Made by a program: the position numbers and the translations under genes. This document shows, one piece after another, positions 1 through 5,564 of a stretch of DNA of 5,564 nt. Position 1 is the first letter of the stretch. Each line of letters starts with the position of its first letter. The DNA comes from JAXDLH01 sp034666705 (lineage in GTDB: Bacteria > Chloroflexota > UBA6077 > SHYK01), in the NCBI GenBank assembly GCA_034666705.1, contig JAXDLH010000147.1, positions 1 through 5,564 on the forward strand, given 5' to 3'. The notes beneath the pieces are model-generated. The model was not told the origin of the DNA and ran no database searches. It saw only the letters and a program-made list of their open reading frames with translations.

Positions 1-1338
1 CACGACGGCACGCCGCTGGTGGCGGATGACTTCGTATTCGGTCAGAAGGTCGCGAGCGACCTCAATTTCCTGCAGCAGACACCGCCGGGTATTCGGCTGA
101 TCTCAAACGTCGAGGCGCCTGACCCACAGACAGTCGTCGTGAACTGGAAGCAGACCTCGATCGACGCCAACGCGGGGACCGCCTCGCCGGCCCTGCCGCG
201 CCGACTCCTCGGCGAGCTCTACGATCGTGGTGACCCCCAGGCGTTTCAGAACGGGCCATATTGGAGCACGGCGTTCGTGGGGCTCGGCCCGTACAAGATG
301 GTGGCATGGCAGCCCGGCGGCCAGATGGAGGGCGAAGCGTTCGACAAGTATTTCCTCGGCCGCCCAAAGATCGACCGCCTGATCGTCAAGTATCTGGACC
401 CTGAAGCGAGCGTCCTGCAGCTCATGTCTGGCGACCTCGACATCGTGCCGGCTGGCGCCTCGCTCGATGGGATTCAGATGTACACCGTCGCTCAGGGATT
501 CCAATCGTCCGCCACCGGTAATACCGTGGTCAGCACGAGCGGCGACCGCTATCTGGCGGTCCAATTCCGTGATCCGGCCACGCCGTGGGCGCGTGATGTG
601 CGCGTGCGGCAGGCACTTGCGCTCCTGAGCGACTCGAAGGCGCTGGTGGAATCCACCGCCTACAACATGACGACGGTCGCCGACATGTGGATACCTGCCG
701 ATGACCCGGTCCACCAATTGCTCCTCCAACGGCAGGTCGCCTCGTATCCGTACGATCCGACGCGCGCGGCCCGGGTGCTCGCGGACGCTGGCTGGACTCT
801 GTCGCCCAGTCACGTATTCCAGAACGCCGCGGGCGAGCCGCTCACCATCACCGTATCCGTGCAGGGACGCGGCGTGGACCCCAAGGAGGGTGAGGCGTTG
901 GCGGGCCAGTATTCCGGCGAGGGACTCAACAGCCCGCTGGCAACCATTCCATCGAGCGCGCCGAATGTGGATGAGCTGAACGCCACCTACCCAGCCCTGC
1001 TGTTCAAGTCCTGGTCGATCTCGCCTGCAAACCTGGGGTACTGGACGAAGGGACAGACGGCGACTGCGGAGACGCGCTGGAAAGGCGGCAACGTTGGCGC
1101 GTACTTCAATCCGGAGGTCGACCGCCTCTACGACCGGTACCTGACGACGCTCGACCTCTCTGCGCGGCAATCGGCAGAGGCAGATCTGGTGAAGCTCTAC
1201 ATGGATGACTTGCCGAGTATCCCCCTCTACTACCGAATCGGCGCGGCGCAATTCCGCTCCGTGCTGCATGGACCGGGCAAGGTCTCTCCGTCTGAGTTCG
1301 CCAACTCTTGGAACATCAGCACGTGGACGATGGACTGA
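1..1338 (+). CDS. ABC transporter substrate-binding protein, family 5 (5'-truncated by window edge)
   Basis: This is the C-terminal 445 residues of an extracellular solute-binding protein of the peptide/nickel (family 5) type, which captures a solute outside the membrane and delivers it to an ABC permease. The frame is open from base 1, and the first visible residues (HDGTPLVADDFVFG) match the internal family motif that lies well after the signal peptide, so the true start is upstream. The GTG at 19 is therefore not the start. Other family signatures are VRVRQALALLSD (about residues 200-211), YPYDPTRAARVL followed by ADAGW (249-265), and the C-terminal stretch with LPSIPLYYR. It ends in SWNISTWTMD before a TGA. 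The protein carries few lysines, as expected at this GC content. No permease or ATPase gene follows in the window, so its partners must lie upstream or elsewhere. Substrate cannot be told; oligopeptides are usual but not proven. The family call is firm. Confidence 0.93.
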   Translation, partial: HDGTPLVADDFVFGQKVASDLNFLQQTPPGIRLISNVEAPDPQTVVVNWKQTSIDANAGTASPALPRRLLGELYDRGDPQAFQNGPYWSTAFVGLGPYKMVAWQPGGQMEGEAFDKYFLGRPKIDRLIVKYLDPEASVLQLMSGDLDIVPAGASLDGIQMYTVAQGFQSSATGNTVVSTSGDRYLAVQFRDPATPWARDVRVRQALALLSDSKALVESTAYNMTTVADMWIPADDPVHQLLLQRQVASYPYDPTRAARVLADAGWTLSPSHVFQNAAGEPLTITVSVQGRGVDPKEGEALAGQYSGEGLNSPLATIPSSAPNVDELNATYPALLFKSWSISPANLGYWTKGQTATAETRWKGGNVGAYFNPEVDRLYDRYLTTLDLSARQSAEADLVKLYMDDLPSIPLYYRIGAAQFRSVLHGPGKVSPSEFANSWNISTWTMD

Positions 1339-1353
1339 GTACGGGGGGACGAT

Positions 1354-1443
1354 ATGAGCGCACTCGATCAGTCTCCCAGGCGGCTTGTCGTGAGCAATAG
1401 TTCGTTTGATGATCGGGGAGGTGTCGATAGTGACGGGTTCTAA
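1354..1443 (+). CDS. Candidate 29-aa small ORF overlapping the next gene's start
   Basis: An ATG at 1354 is preceded by a G-rich Shine-Dalgarno-like run (GGGGGGA, 1343-1349) at 4-5 bases spacing. It opens a 29-codon frame beginning MSALDQSPRRLVV, ending in SDGF and a TAA at 1441-1443. The frame starts 15 bases after the stop of the solute-binding protein gene. It overlaps the preferred GTG start of the following gene (1430) by 14 bases, an arrangement that would allow translational coupling. The peptide is hydrophilic, with no membrane segment, no cysteine and no run of a single amino acid that would suggest a classical attenuator. It could be a leader peptide, the remnant 5' end of a lost gene, or a chance frame. 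I do not recognise it. Confidence 0.35.
   Translation: MSALDQSPRRLVVSNSSFDDRGGVDSDGF
1415..1421 (+). promoter_or_regulatory. Ribosome binding site deciding the GTG 1430 start
   Basis: GGGGAGG lies 8 bases upstream of the GTG at 1430. In-frame alternatives at 1406 (TTG) and 1409 (ATG) lie upstream of this motif and have no comparable site, so 1430 is preferred. The motif sits inside the small ORF that ends at 1443. Confidence 0.7.
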
Positions 1444-2524
1444 GCGAGACGCGATACGCACGGGACCGGAGCGCACTGGACCGGTGCGTACTGGTCTCGC
1501 CATCGCGCTGGCCCTGAGCCTCCTTCTCGCGGCTTGGGACGCGTCCACCTCGCGCGCCCAGACCACCACCTGGGAGCAGTGGCAGCATCTGGAGGGCATC
1601 GTCGATGTGGGCGGCGCGCGGAACGATGGCAACCTGGTGGTCATGGCGGCCGGTCGGCTGTTCCTCGTATCGGCGAGCGGATCCATCGCGCCATTTGCCA
1701 ATGGCGGAGACGGCTTCGTCGGATCGCCCGACGCCGAGCCCTACTTTGTGGTTGCCCCTGTCCTTACTTCGCAGCCTGCGGGGGCGCAGCCTGCCGGGTG
1801 CAGCTTCACGCCGGATGAGCTTTTCGTGCTGGACCTCGGCTTTCCAACCGGCGTGGTCCGGGTCGATGCCGGGGGTCACGCGAGCCATTTCGCGACGATC
1901 CCGAACGTCGACATGCTGGATGGAATCGCGTTCGATACGACCGGTCGCTTCGGCGACTCCCTCATTGTGGCCGGCGAGCGAGAGGGCGCGACGACCGTGG
2001 TGACCATCGATTGTCGGGGCCGTGTGACGACCGTGACGGATACTGCGCCACCGTTCGAGGGAGGCTTGGCCGTCGCCCCACTCGGATTCGAGCCGTACGG
2101 CGGTGATTTGATTGGCGCGGATGAGCTGACCGGTCAGATCTGGGCTATTGCGCCCGACGGGAGCGCCACCCTGGTCGCCGTGCCAAACCTGCCCACCGGC
2201 GGTGATACGGGCGTGGAGAGCCTGGGCTTCGTGCCGCCGGGCTTCATCAGCGCGGGGGGCTTCGCGTATCTGGCCGACCGCGGCACACCCGACAATCCGT
2301 TCCCGGGGACGGACAGCTTGTTGCGTCTCTCGGCACAGACGCTCAGCGCCGCTGGCGTGCAGGACGGCGATCTGCTGGTCGCGACCGAGGGCGGCGGCTT
2401 GACGGTCGCCGTGCGCTGCACGGCGACGGCGTGCACCACGCTGCGCGTCGCGGACGGCCCCCCCGGCGCCCACGGCGAGGGACGCATCGCGTTCGTCATT
2501 CCAGCGGCGGCGGCTGGCCGATAG
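1430..2524 (+). CDS. Secreted beta-propeller-like protein of unknown function
   Basis: A 364-residue protein whose GTG start is set by the GGGGAGG site. The N-terminus is a long basic n-region (K5, R6, R10, R15, R20), a hydrophobic core at about 23-35 (LAIALALSLLLAA) and a likely signal-peptidase I site after SRA (about residue 43), so the mature protein should begin QTTTWEQ and act outside the membrane. The rest is rich in short beta-strand and turn motifs of propeller type: GRLFLVSASG (75-84), GVVRVDAGG (141-149), LDGIAFDTTGRFGDSLIV (163-180), GQIWAIAPDGS (235-245), GVESLGFVPPGF (261-272) and DSLLRL (295-300). These resemble NHL/SMP-30-like blades, but I cannot assign a subfamily or a catalytic site. 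Four cysteines (124, 195, 330, 335) could form disulfides after export. It follows the solute-binding gene by 91 bases and precedes the broken CoA-transferase by 5 bases; neither neighbour reveals a role. It appears intact. Confidence 0.85.
   Translation: MTGSKRDAIRTGPERTGPVRTGLAIALALSLLLAAWDASTSRAQTTTWEQWQHLEGIVDVGGARNDGNLVVMAAGRLFLVSASGSIAPFANGGDGFVGSPDAEPYFVVAPVLTSQPAGAQPAGCSFTPDELFVLDLGFPTGVVRVDAGGHASHFATIPNVDMLDGIAFDTTGRFGDSLIVAGEREGATTVVTIDCRGRVTTVTDTAPPFEGGLAVAPLGFEPYGGDLIGADELTGQIWAIAPDGSATLVAVPNLPTGGDTGVESLGFVPPGFISAGGFAYLADRGTPDNPFPGTDSLLRLSAQTLSAAGVQDGDLLVATEGGGLTVAVRCTATACTTLRVADGPPGAHGEGRIAFVIPAAAAGR
1457..1501 (+). repeat. Degenerate 15-bp tandem repeat in the signal-peptide n-region
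   Basis: Two adjacent in-frame 15-base units (1457-1471 and 1472-1486) match at 13 of 15 positions. A third unit (1487-1501) is weaker, matching about 9 of 15. They encode RTGPE, RTGPV and RTGLA, giving an arginine every five residues just before the hydrophobic core of the signal peptide. This looks like local in-frame slippage or duplication that lengthened the n-region. Confidence 0.65.
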
Positions 2525-2529
2525 CTCGG

Positions 2530-2853
2530 GTGAGTAAGCTCGTCTCGCCGGCGGAGGCGGTGGCGCGCGTCGTGCCGGATGGGTGCAGCATGCTCCTCGG
2601 CATGGGGCTCGAGGGGCTCATTCCCTTCGCGGCGGGTCACGAGATCATTCGGCAGCGCAAGCGGGATCTCACGCTGCTCGGGCCGACCTCGGATAGGCTA
2701 TTCGACCAACTGATCGGGGCCGGCGGCGTCGCGGCGGTGGAGGCCGCGTGGGTTGGCAACATGAGCGCCGGCCTGGGGCACAATTTCCGCCGTGAGCGAC
2801 GTCGTCAGGCTCGTCTCCACACCCCACACGATCCTGCCTGCTGCGGATCCTGA
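2530..2853 (+). pseudogene. 5' fragment of a CoA-transferase alpha subunit (GctA-like), truncated
   Basis: A GTG at 2530, five bases after the propeller gene's stop, opens a frame beginning SKLVSPAEAVARVVPDG. This is the usual N-terminus of a family I CoA-transferase alpha subunit, the type seen in glutaconate and 3-oxoacid CoA-transferases. Family resemblance continues through LEGLIPFAAGHEIIRQ (28-42), RDLTLLGPTSD (45-55), LFDQLIGAGGV (57-67) and AAWVGNMSAGLGHNFRR (72-88). It then stops: residues 89-107 are an arginine- and histidine-rich tail ending CCGS and a TGA. Intact alpha subunits run to roughly 280-320 residues, so about two thirds of the protein is missing, and no beta subunit (which holds the catalytic glutamate in glutaconate CoA-transferase) follows. 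Shifting to either other frame after codon 88 does not restore similarity, so a simple frameshift does not explain it. No strong ribosome binding site precedes the GTG; expression would depend on coupling to the upstream gene. The fragment is presumably non-functional. Confidence 0.8.
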
Positions 2854-2855
2854 TA

Positions 2856-2871
2856 CCGATCTGACGATCGG
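2856..2871. other. Short perfect hairpin between convergent genes
   Basis: CCGATC-TGAC-GATCGG forms a 6-bp stem with a 4-base loop in the 69-base gap between the broken CoA-transferase frame and the end of the diguanylate cyclase gene. Being symmetrical, it could slow transcription from either side. There is no T-run on either strand, so a call of intrinsic terminator is weak. The rest of the gap shows nothing else I can name. Confidence 0.3.
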
Positions 2872-2922
2872 CGACTGCTCCGTACTGCCGCGCACCGGAA
2901 TGCGATTTCGCAGCGAGGCCAG

Positions 2923-4389
2923 CTACTCACCCGCTATGAGTGCGGTCTCGACAGTGGTCCGCTCGGCGTCCCTCGCCAATTCCACTCGGTCACGACCACC
3001 GGCCTTGGCATGGTATAGAGCGCGGTCGGCGGCATCGATGAGCGAACCGCTCTCGGACCCGTCCGTGGGAAAGCCGGCTATGCCAATCGAAACGCTCACC
3101 GTTCCCAGCGCCGCGCCTTGATAGCGCACATCAAGCCGCTTGATGCATTCCCGAAACCCCTCGGCGCGCATCTGACCCACGTCGCAGCCCGCACCAAACA
3201 GAATGATGACGAACTCCTCGCCTCCGAACCGGCAGACCACATCCTCTGCACGCACCCCGCTCTGCAGGGCGGCAGACACGCCTTTCAGCAACTCATCGCC
3301 GGCCGGATGCCCGAACGTGTCGTTGAAATGCTTGAAATGGTCGATGTCCAGTAGGAGTACTGTGACCTCCTGCCCGGTGCGCTGCGCGCGGCGGAGTTCA
3401 CGCACGAGCGTCTCCTCCATGTAGCGGCGATTGAACAGGCCGGTGAGCGGGTCGCGGATCGATTGCTGACGCAGCGCCTCACGCAGCTTGACGTTGGCGA
3501 GCGCGACGGCGACCGTATTGGCCAGTATCCTGGCGATCGCCTGCTGATTCTGGACCCACTCATGCGCGGAGGCAATCCCAGAAGCCGTGCCGCTCGCCAC
3601 GTGCAGGAGACCGAGCAACTCACCGTACGCGATGAGGGGGACGCAGAGAGCCGCGGAGGGGATTGGCTCGGGAAGGTGGGCGCACGGTGCGAAGGGCTCA
3701 CCGCCGTCCAGAACGGACGTCCGACCTGTACGGAGGGCCCGGCAGTCGTCGATCTGGAAAATCGCGTCTTGCGCCGGCTGTTCCTCGCCCCAGGTGGCGC
3801 TCACCTCGAGCTCGGCCGCACCGGCGCGCATCAGGTAAAGCGCACCGCTCGTACCGGGGAAGCACCGACTTGCTTGCCTTGCGAGCATCGTGAGAATCTC
3901 CGAGGTGCTCTGGCACGACTCCAGCAGGCGCGAGATCTCGGCCAGCAACAAGAGTCGCTCCGTCCGTTGCGCGACGAGCGCGCCAACCTGCTGCTCGAGG
4001 CTGGTCCTCACCCGGCGCTCCATCTCGAGCATCTGCTGGATCTGTTCCGCCATGTGATTGAAGGCAACGCCCGTCGCAGCGATCGCGTCGCCGCCCGTTT
4101 CCGGGGCGCGTTCGCTCAGGTCGCCTGCACTCAACCGGCGTGCCACCCCGGCGAGGCGATTGATGCGCCGCACCACCAAGAGCTCGCTCAACCCCAGGGC
4201 AGCAAACATCGCGAGCAACGCGGTGCAGGCGAGGGTCGATTCACTCAACGCGAATCCGTCGTCACGCCGAATCGCGGGCAACTGGGTCAGCGCGATGAAC
4301 AGCGCAGGAATCGAGGCGAGCAACGTCAGCGCGATCAAGCGCTGCCGGAGGCTGACCCGAGGTTTGAGGTCCGAAGGGGAGATTATCAT
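2923..4389 (-). CDS. Membrane-bound diguanylate cyclase (HAMP-GAF-GGDEF)
   Basis: A 488-residue protein expected to make cyclic di-GMP from two GTP at the inner face of the membrane. From the chosen ATG (4389) the order is: TM1 at about 18-37; a short external loop (about 38-51) too small for a classical sensor domain; TM2 at about 52-73; HAMP at about 71-125; coiled coil to about 148; GAF at about 150-300; GGDEF at about 311-472. The cyclase domain has DPLTGLFNRR (313-322), the metal-binding LLLDIDHFKHFND (D348, D350), GGEEF (389-393) and an RxxD product-inhibition site (R380, D383) five residues before it, so it should be active and feedback-inhibited. The GAF has conserved-looking cysteines at 216, 236 and 249. 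The frame stays open upstream to 4644, but that part is arginine-rich and would run through the start region of the divergent ferredoxin gene. An ATG at 4428 with a weak AGG is the main alternative start; no strong ribosome binding site marks either. Confidence 0.93.
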   Translation of the reverse strand: MIISPSDLKPRVSLRQRLIALTLLASIPALFIALTQLPAIRRDDGFALSESTLACTALLAMFAALGLSELLVVRRINRLAGVARRLSAGDLSERAPETGGDAIAATGVAFNHMAEQIQQMLEMERRVRTSLEQQVGALVAQRTERLLLLAEISRLLESCQSTSEILTMLARQASRCFPGTSGALYLMRAGAAELEVSATWGEEQPAQDAIFQIDDCRALRTGRTSVLDGGEPFAPCAHLPEPIPSAALCVPLIAYGELLGLLHVASGTASGIASAHEWVQNQQAIARILANTVAVALANVKLREALRQQSIRDPLTGLFNRRYMEETLVRELRRAQRTGQEVTVLLLDIDHFKHFNDTFGHPAGDELLKGVSAALQSGVRAEDVVCRFGGEEFVIILFGAGCDVGQMRAEGFRECIKRLDVRYQGAALGTVSVSIGIAGFPTDGSESGSLIDAADRALYHAKAGGRDRVELARDAERTTVETALIAGE

Positions 4390-4581
4390 CTGTGTATGCT
4401 TATCGGCCTCGGGCCGCGCCGGGCACATAGCAGCCGGCCTACGCCGAATGACTGATTCACGGACGGGCGCCACCAGCCGTGGAAGCACCAGACGATTGCA
4501 CGTGCCCGCACATGCCTGATGGACGTAGAGCCTCTGGCGCGGTATGCTCCCGCAGACCGTGGACGCGAGTGGAGCAGCCCA
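4390..4581. other. Divergent intergenic region between cyclase and ferredoxin genes
   Basis: This 192-base stretch carries the 5' signals of both divergent genes. A weak plus-strand promoter candidate is TGGACG (4520-4525), 17 bases, then TATGCT (4543-4548), each matching the sigma-70 consensus at 4 of 6 positions. It would start transcription near 4555, downstream of the in-frame ATG at 4519, which supports the start at 4582. On the cyclase side, CGGCC-TCG-GGCCG (4404-4416) is a perfect small inverted repeat 15-27 bases upstream of the cyclase ATG. No convincing minus-strand promoter was found. Confidence 0.35.
4571..4574 (+). promoter_or_regulatory. Ribosome binding site deciding the ATG 4582 start
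   Basis: GGAG (within GTGGAG) lies 7 bases upstream of the ATG at 4582. The upstream in-frame ATG at 4519 has no comparable site and would add 21 residues unlike this protein family, so 4582 is preferred. Confidence 0.6.
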
Positions 4582-4950
4582 ATGCCTCGAAGCCAAGCCA
4601 TCGACACCTGTCTCGTTTGTTACAACGAATACTGTGCTGAGCATGGCTCGGTCGCGATCGGCGAAGAGATTGCCGCGCAGCTCGCCAGCGCTGAAAGCGA
4701 CGTCGGCGTGACGCCGTACATCTGCTTCGGCGCCTGCCCCGATGCCCCAAACATCGTGCTCTATCCCGAGGGCACCTGGTACTCAGGCGCCGCACAGAGC
4801 GACGCCCAGGAGATCGCGCGGCACATTCTCGGCGGGCCGGTGGTCGAGCGCTTGACCGGGCGCGTGGACCCCGCGTTGCAACGCCTGATTCTCGAGATCA
4901 TTGACTCGGGCCTCGGCCAGTTTGAAAAGTTGACGAACGACGAGGCCTGA
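4582..4950 (+). CDS. Thioredoxin-like [2Fe-2S] ferredoxin domain protein
   Basis: A 122-residue cytoplasmic protein with the cysteine pattern of thioredoxin-fold [2Fe-2S] ferredoxins. There is a C-x4-C pair (C13 and C18, CYNEYC), about 30 residues later a C-x3-C pair (C48 and C52, CFGAC), and then NIVLYPEGTWYSG (57-69), which matches the strand after the second cysteine pair in this family. This spacing is the one seen in NuoE-type and stand-alone thioredoxin-like ferredoxins. A fifth cysteine at C10 gives CxxCx4C at the N-terminus. The C-terminal tail (about 85-122, PVVERL then a helical stretch) is typical of the small stand-alone forms. It lacks other NuoE regions and is not next to respiratory genes, so a general electron-transfer or cluster-carrying role is more likely than a complex I subunit. 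Its redox partner is unknown. The gene is divergent from the cyclase and lies 94 bases before the cupin gene. Confidence 0.85.
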   Translation: MPRSQAIDTCLVCYNEYCAEHGSVAIGEEIAAQLASAESDVGVTPYICFGACPDAPNIVLYPEGTWYSGAAQSDAQEIARHILGGPVVERLTGRVDPALQRLILEIIDSGLGQFEKLTNDEA

Positions 4951-4963
4951 TTGCATCTTGCAA
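4951..4963. promoter_or_regulatory. Palindrome upstream of cupin promoter (possible operator)
   Basis: TTGCA-TCT-TGCAA is a perfect 5-bp inverted repeat with a 3-base spacer, starting on the base after the ferredoxin gene's stop and ending 6 bases before the candidate -35 box. Its location fits an operator or activator site for the cupin gene. It is short and AT-rich against the local GC background, but no protein can be assigned to it. Confidence 0.35.
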
Positions 4964-4969
4964 TAGCTC

Positions 4970-4998
4970 TTGTCAGTTTCTTGCCTCCGGGATAGAGT
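4970..4998 (+). promoter_or_regulatory. Candidate sigma-70-like promoter of the cupin gene
   Basis: TTGTCA (4970-4975, 5 of 6 to TTGACA), an exact 17-base spacer and TAGAGT (4993-4998, 4 of 6 to TATAAT). Transcription would start near 5005, giving a leader of about 40 bases before GTG 5045. The stretch is clearly less GC-rich than the flanking genes. Confidence 0.5.
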
Positions 4999-5030
4999 GA
5001 CAACAGCACGGCCCAGTGCGGAAAATCTCG

Positions 5031-5038
5031 AGGAGAGG
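5031..5038 (+). promoter_or_regulatory. Strong ribosome binding site deciding the GTG 5045 start
   Basis: AGGAGAGG lies 6 bases before the GTG at 5045 and is the best Shine-Dalgarno in the window. It excludes the longer in-frame reading from the TTG at 4970, which would also overlap the -35 box. Confidence 0.75.
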
Positions 5039-5044
5039 ATTATC

Positions 5045-5488
5045 GTGACCGCAGTTGAAGAAGGCATCGCTCCATTCCAGGTAGGCAAGGTCCACACGCA
5101 ACTGGTCAGGCGCGGCAAGTCGAGCCAACCCCTCGTCCGCGCCGGCAAGCTTGGCGTGAGCGTCCAGTGCGTCGCGGCTGATAGCGGCGAGACCAATCTG
5201 CACTCGCATCCGGGCGTCGACTCGGCGTGGATGGTGCTCGGCGGCCGGGCAAAGTTCTATACCGTAAACGATCGTGTGCTCGGCGAGCTCGATCACAACG
5301 AGATCATCTCGATCCCCGGTGGCACGCCGTACTGGTTCGAGGCCGTGGGTAGCGATCCGCTGGTCATCCTGCACATCACGGCTCGCGACCCCGACATCAA
5401 AGGCGAGAGCCGCATCGATTACACCCCGCGCAGCGTCGGCGGCGAAAACCGCATCCACGACGTCATCGAGGGCGCGTTCTTCGAGTAG
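5045..5488 (+). CDS. Single-domain cupin protein
   Basis: A 147-residue small cytoplasmic protein with one cupin barrel and no signal peptide. Cupin motif 1 is visible as HSHPGVD followed by SAWMVLGG (53-67): H53 and H55 are the two metal-binding histidines, the usual glutamate position is D59, and the conserved glycine is G66. Motif 2 is PGGTPYWFEAVG (91-102), with PxG conserved, but the usual third histidine is Y96 and the usual asparagine is A100. Many single-domain cupins with PYWFE at this place exist, so this may be a family trait rather than damage. The function could be sugar or small-acid binding, isomerase or regulatory; I cannot choose among these. It has its own promoter candidate and ribosome binding site, so it is probably expressed apart from the ferredoxin gene. 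Confidence 0.88.
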   Translation: MTAVEEGIAPFQVGKVHTQLVRRGKSSQPLVRAGKLGVSVQCVAADSGETNLHSHPGVDSAWMVLGGRAKFYTVNDRVLGELDHNEIISIPGGTPYWFEAVGSDPLVILHITARDPDIKGESRIDYTPRSVGGENRIHDVIEGAFFE

Positions 5489-5522
5489 TCAGGCGAAATC
5501 ACCCTCTGTCCGGGTTTCCCAT

Positions 5523-5532
5523 CCGAGCTCGG
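5523..5532. other. Short palindrome after the cupin gene
   Basis: CCGAGCTCGG is a perfect 10-base palindrome 35 bases after the cupin stop, followed by a G-rich run (GGGAGGG). It has no loop and no T-run, so it is not a convincing terminator. The 76 bases from 5489 to the window end contain no gene I can support. Confidence 0.2.
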
Positions 5533-5564
5533 GGGAGGGCCAGATCGTTTCACAGAGCCGCGGG

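Noticed and set aside
103..1701. Long minus-strand frame of 532 codons opposite the solute-binding protein
   Set aside because: It spans the end of one clear gene and the start of another, is rich in arginine, and shows no family motifs. It is the expected antisense shadow in high-GC DNA.
1316..2473. Minus-strand frame of 385 codons opposite the propeller gene
   Set aside because: Low-complexity, Arg/Ala/Gly-rich translation with no domain; the plus strand has a signal peptide, ribosome binding site and blade motifs.
2431..2529. Upstream extension of the CoA-transferase fragment to 2431
   Set aside because: The added residues are an Arg/His-rich shadow of the propeller gene's 3' end; the family N-terminus begins at GTG 2530.
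3463..4455. Plus-strand frame of 330 codons opposite the diguanylate cyclase
   Set aside because: The minus strand carries unmistakable HAMP, GAF and GGDEF motifs across the same bases; the plus-strand translation has none.
4390..4644. N-terminal extension of the cyclase to the upstream ATG at 4644
   Set aside because: It would add 85 residues without family resemblance and overlap the divergent ferredoxin gene's start.
5501..5557. CTCTGT and ACAGAG inverted repeat after the cupin gene as a terminator
   Set aside because: The arms are 42 bases apart, the stem is only 6 bp and no T-run follows.

Overview
This is a high-GC bacterial window with GTG starts and clear Shine-Dalgarno sequences at several genes. 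I place the source tentatively in Chloroflexota or a similar high-GC soil or aquatic lineage. That rests on overall protein style and on family resemblance from memory, not on any marker gene, so confidence is low.

Left part, plus strand (1-2853). The window opens inside an ABC-transporter solute-binding protein of the peptide/nickel type (family 5), with its C-terminal 445 residues visible. A possible 29-codon small ORF follows, with its own ribosome binding site, and its end overlaps the start of a secreted beta-propeller-like protein of unknown function. Five bases after that gene comes the first third of a CoA-transferase alpha subunit. Its similarity stops abruptly near codon 88 and it terminates at codon 108, so it is read as a broken gene at a rearrangement or assembly junction.

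Middle, minus strand (2923-4389). A complete membrane-anchored diguanylate cyclase (two TM segments, HAMP, GAF, GGDEF) converges on the broken gene. The GGEEF active site and RxxD inhibitory site are intact, so it probably makes cyclic di-GMP in response to a ligand or redox cue sensed by its GAF domain.

Right part, plus strand (4582-5488). Divergent from the cyclase is a small thioredoxin-like [2Fe-2S] ferredoxin-domain protein. A single-domain cupin follows, with a good ribosome binding site and a plausible sigma-70-like promoter of its own; one of its metal-ligand positions is substituted. The last 76 bases hold no gene I can support.

The genes do not form one obvious pathway. The window looks like ordinary genome with one disrupted locus. 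I found no RNA gene, CRISPR array, insertion sequence or clear novel multi-gene system. The points most worth checking are the CoA-transferase breakpoint, the small overlapping ORF, the cysteine pattern in the cyclase GAF domain, and the altered cupin metal site.
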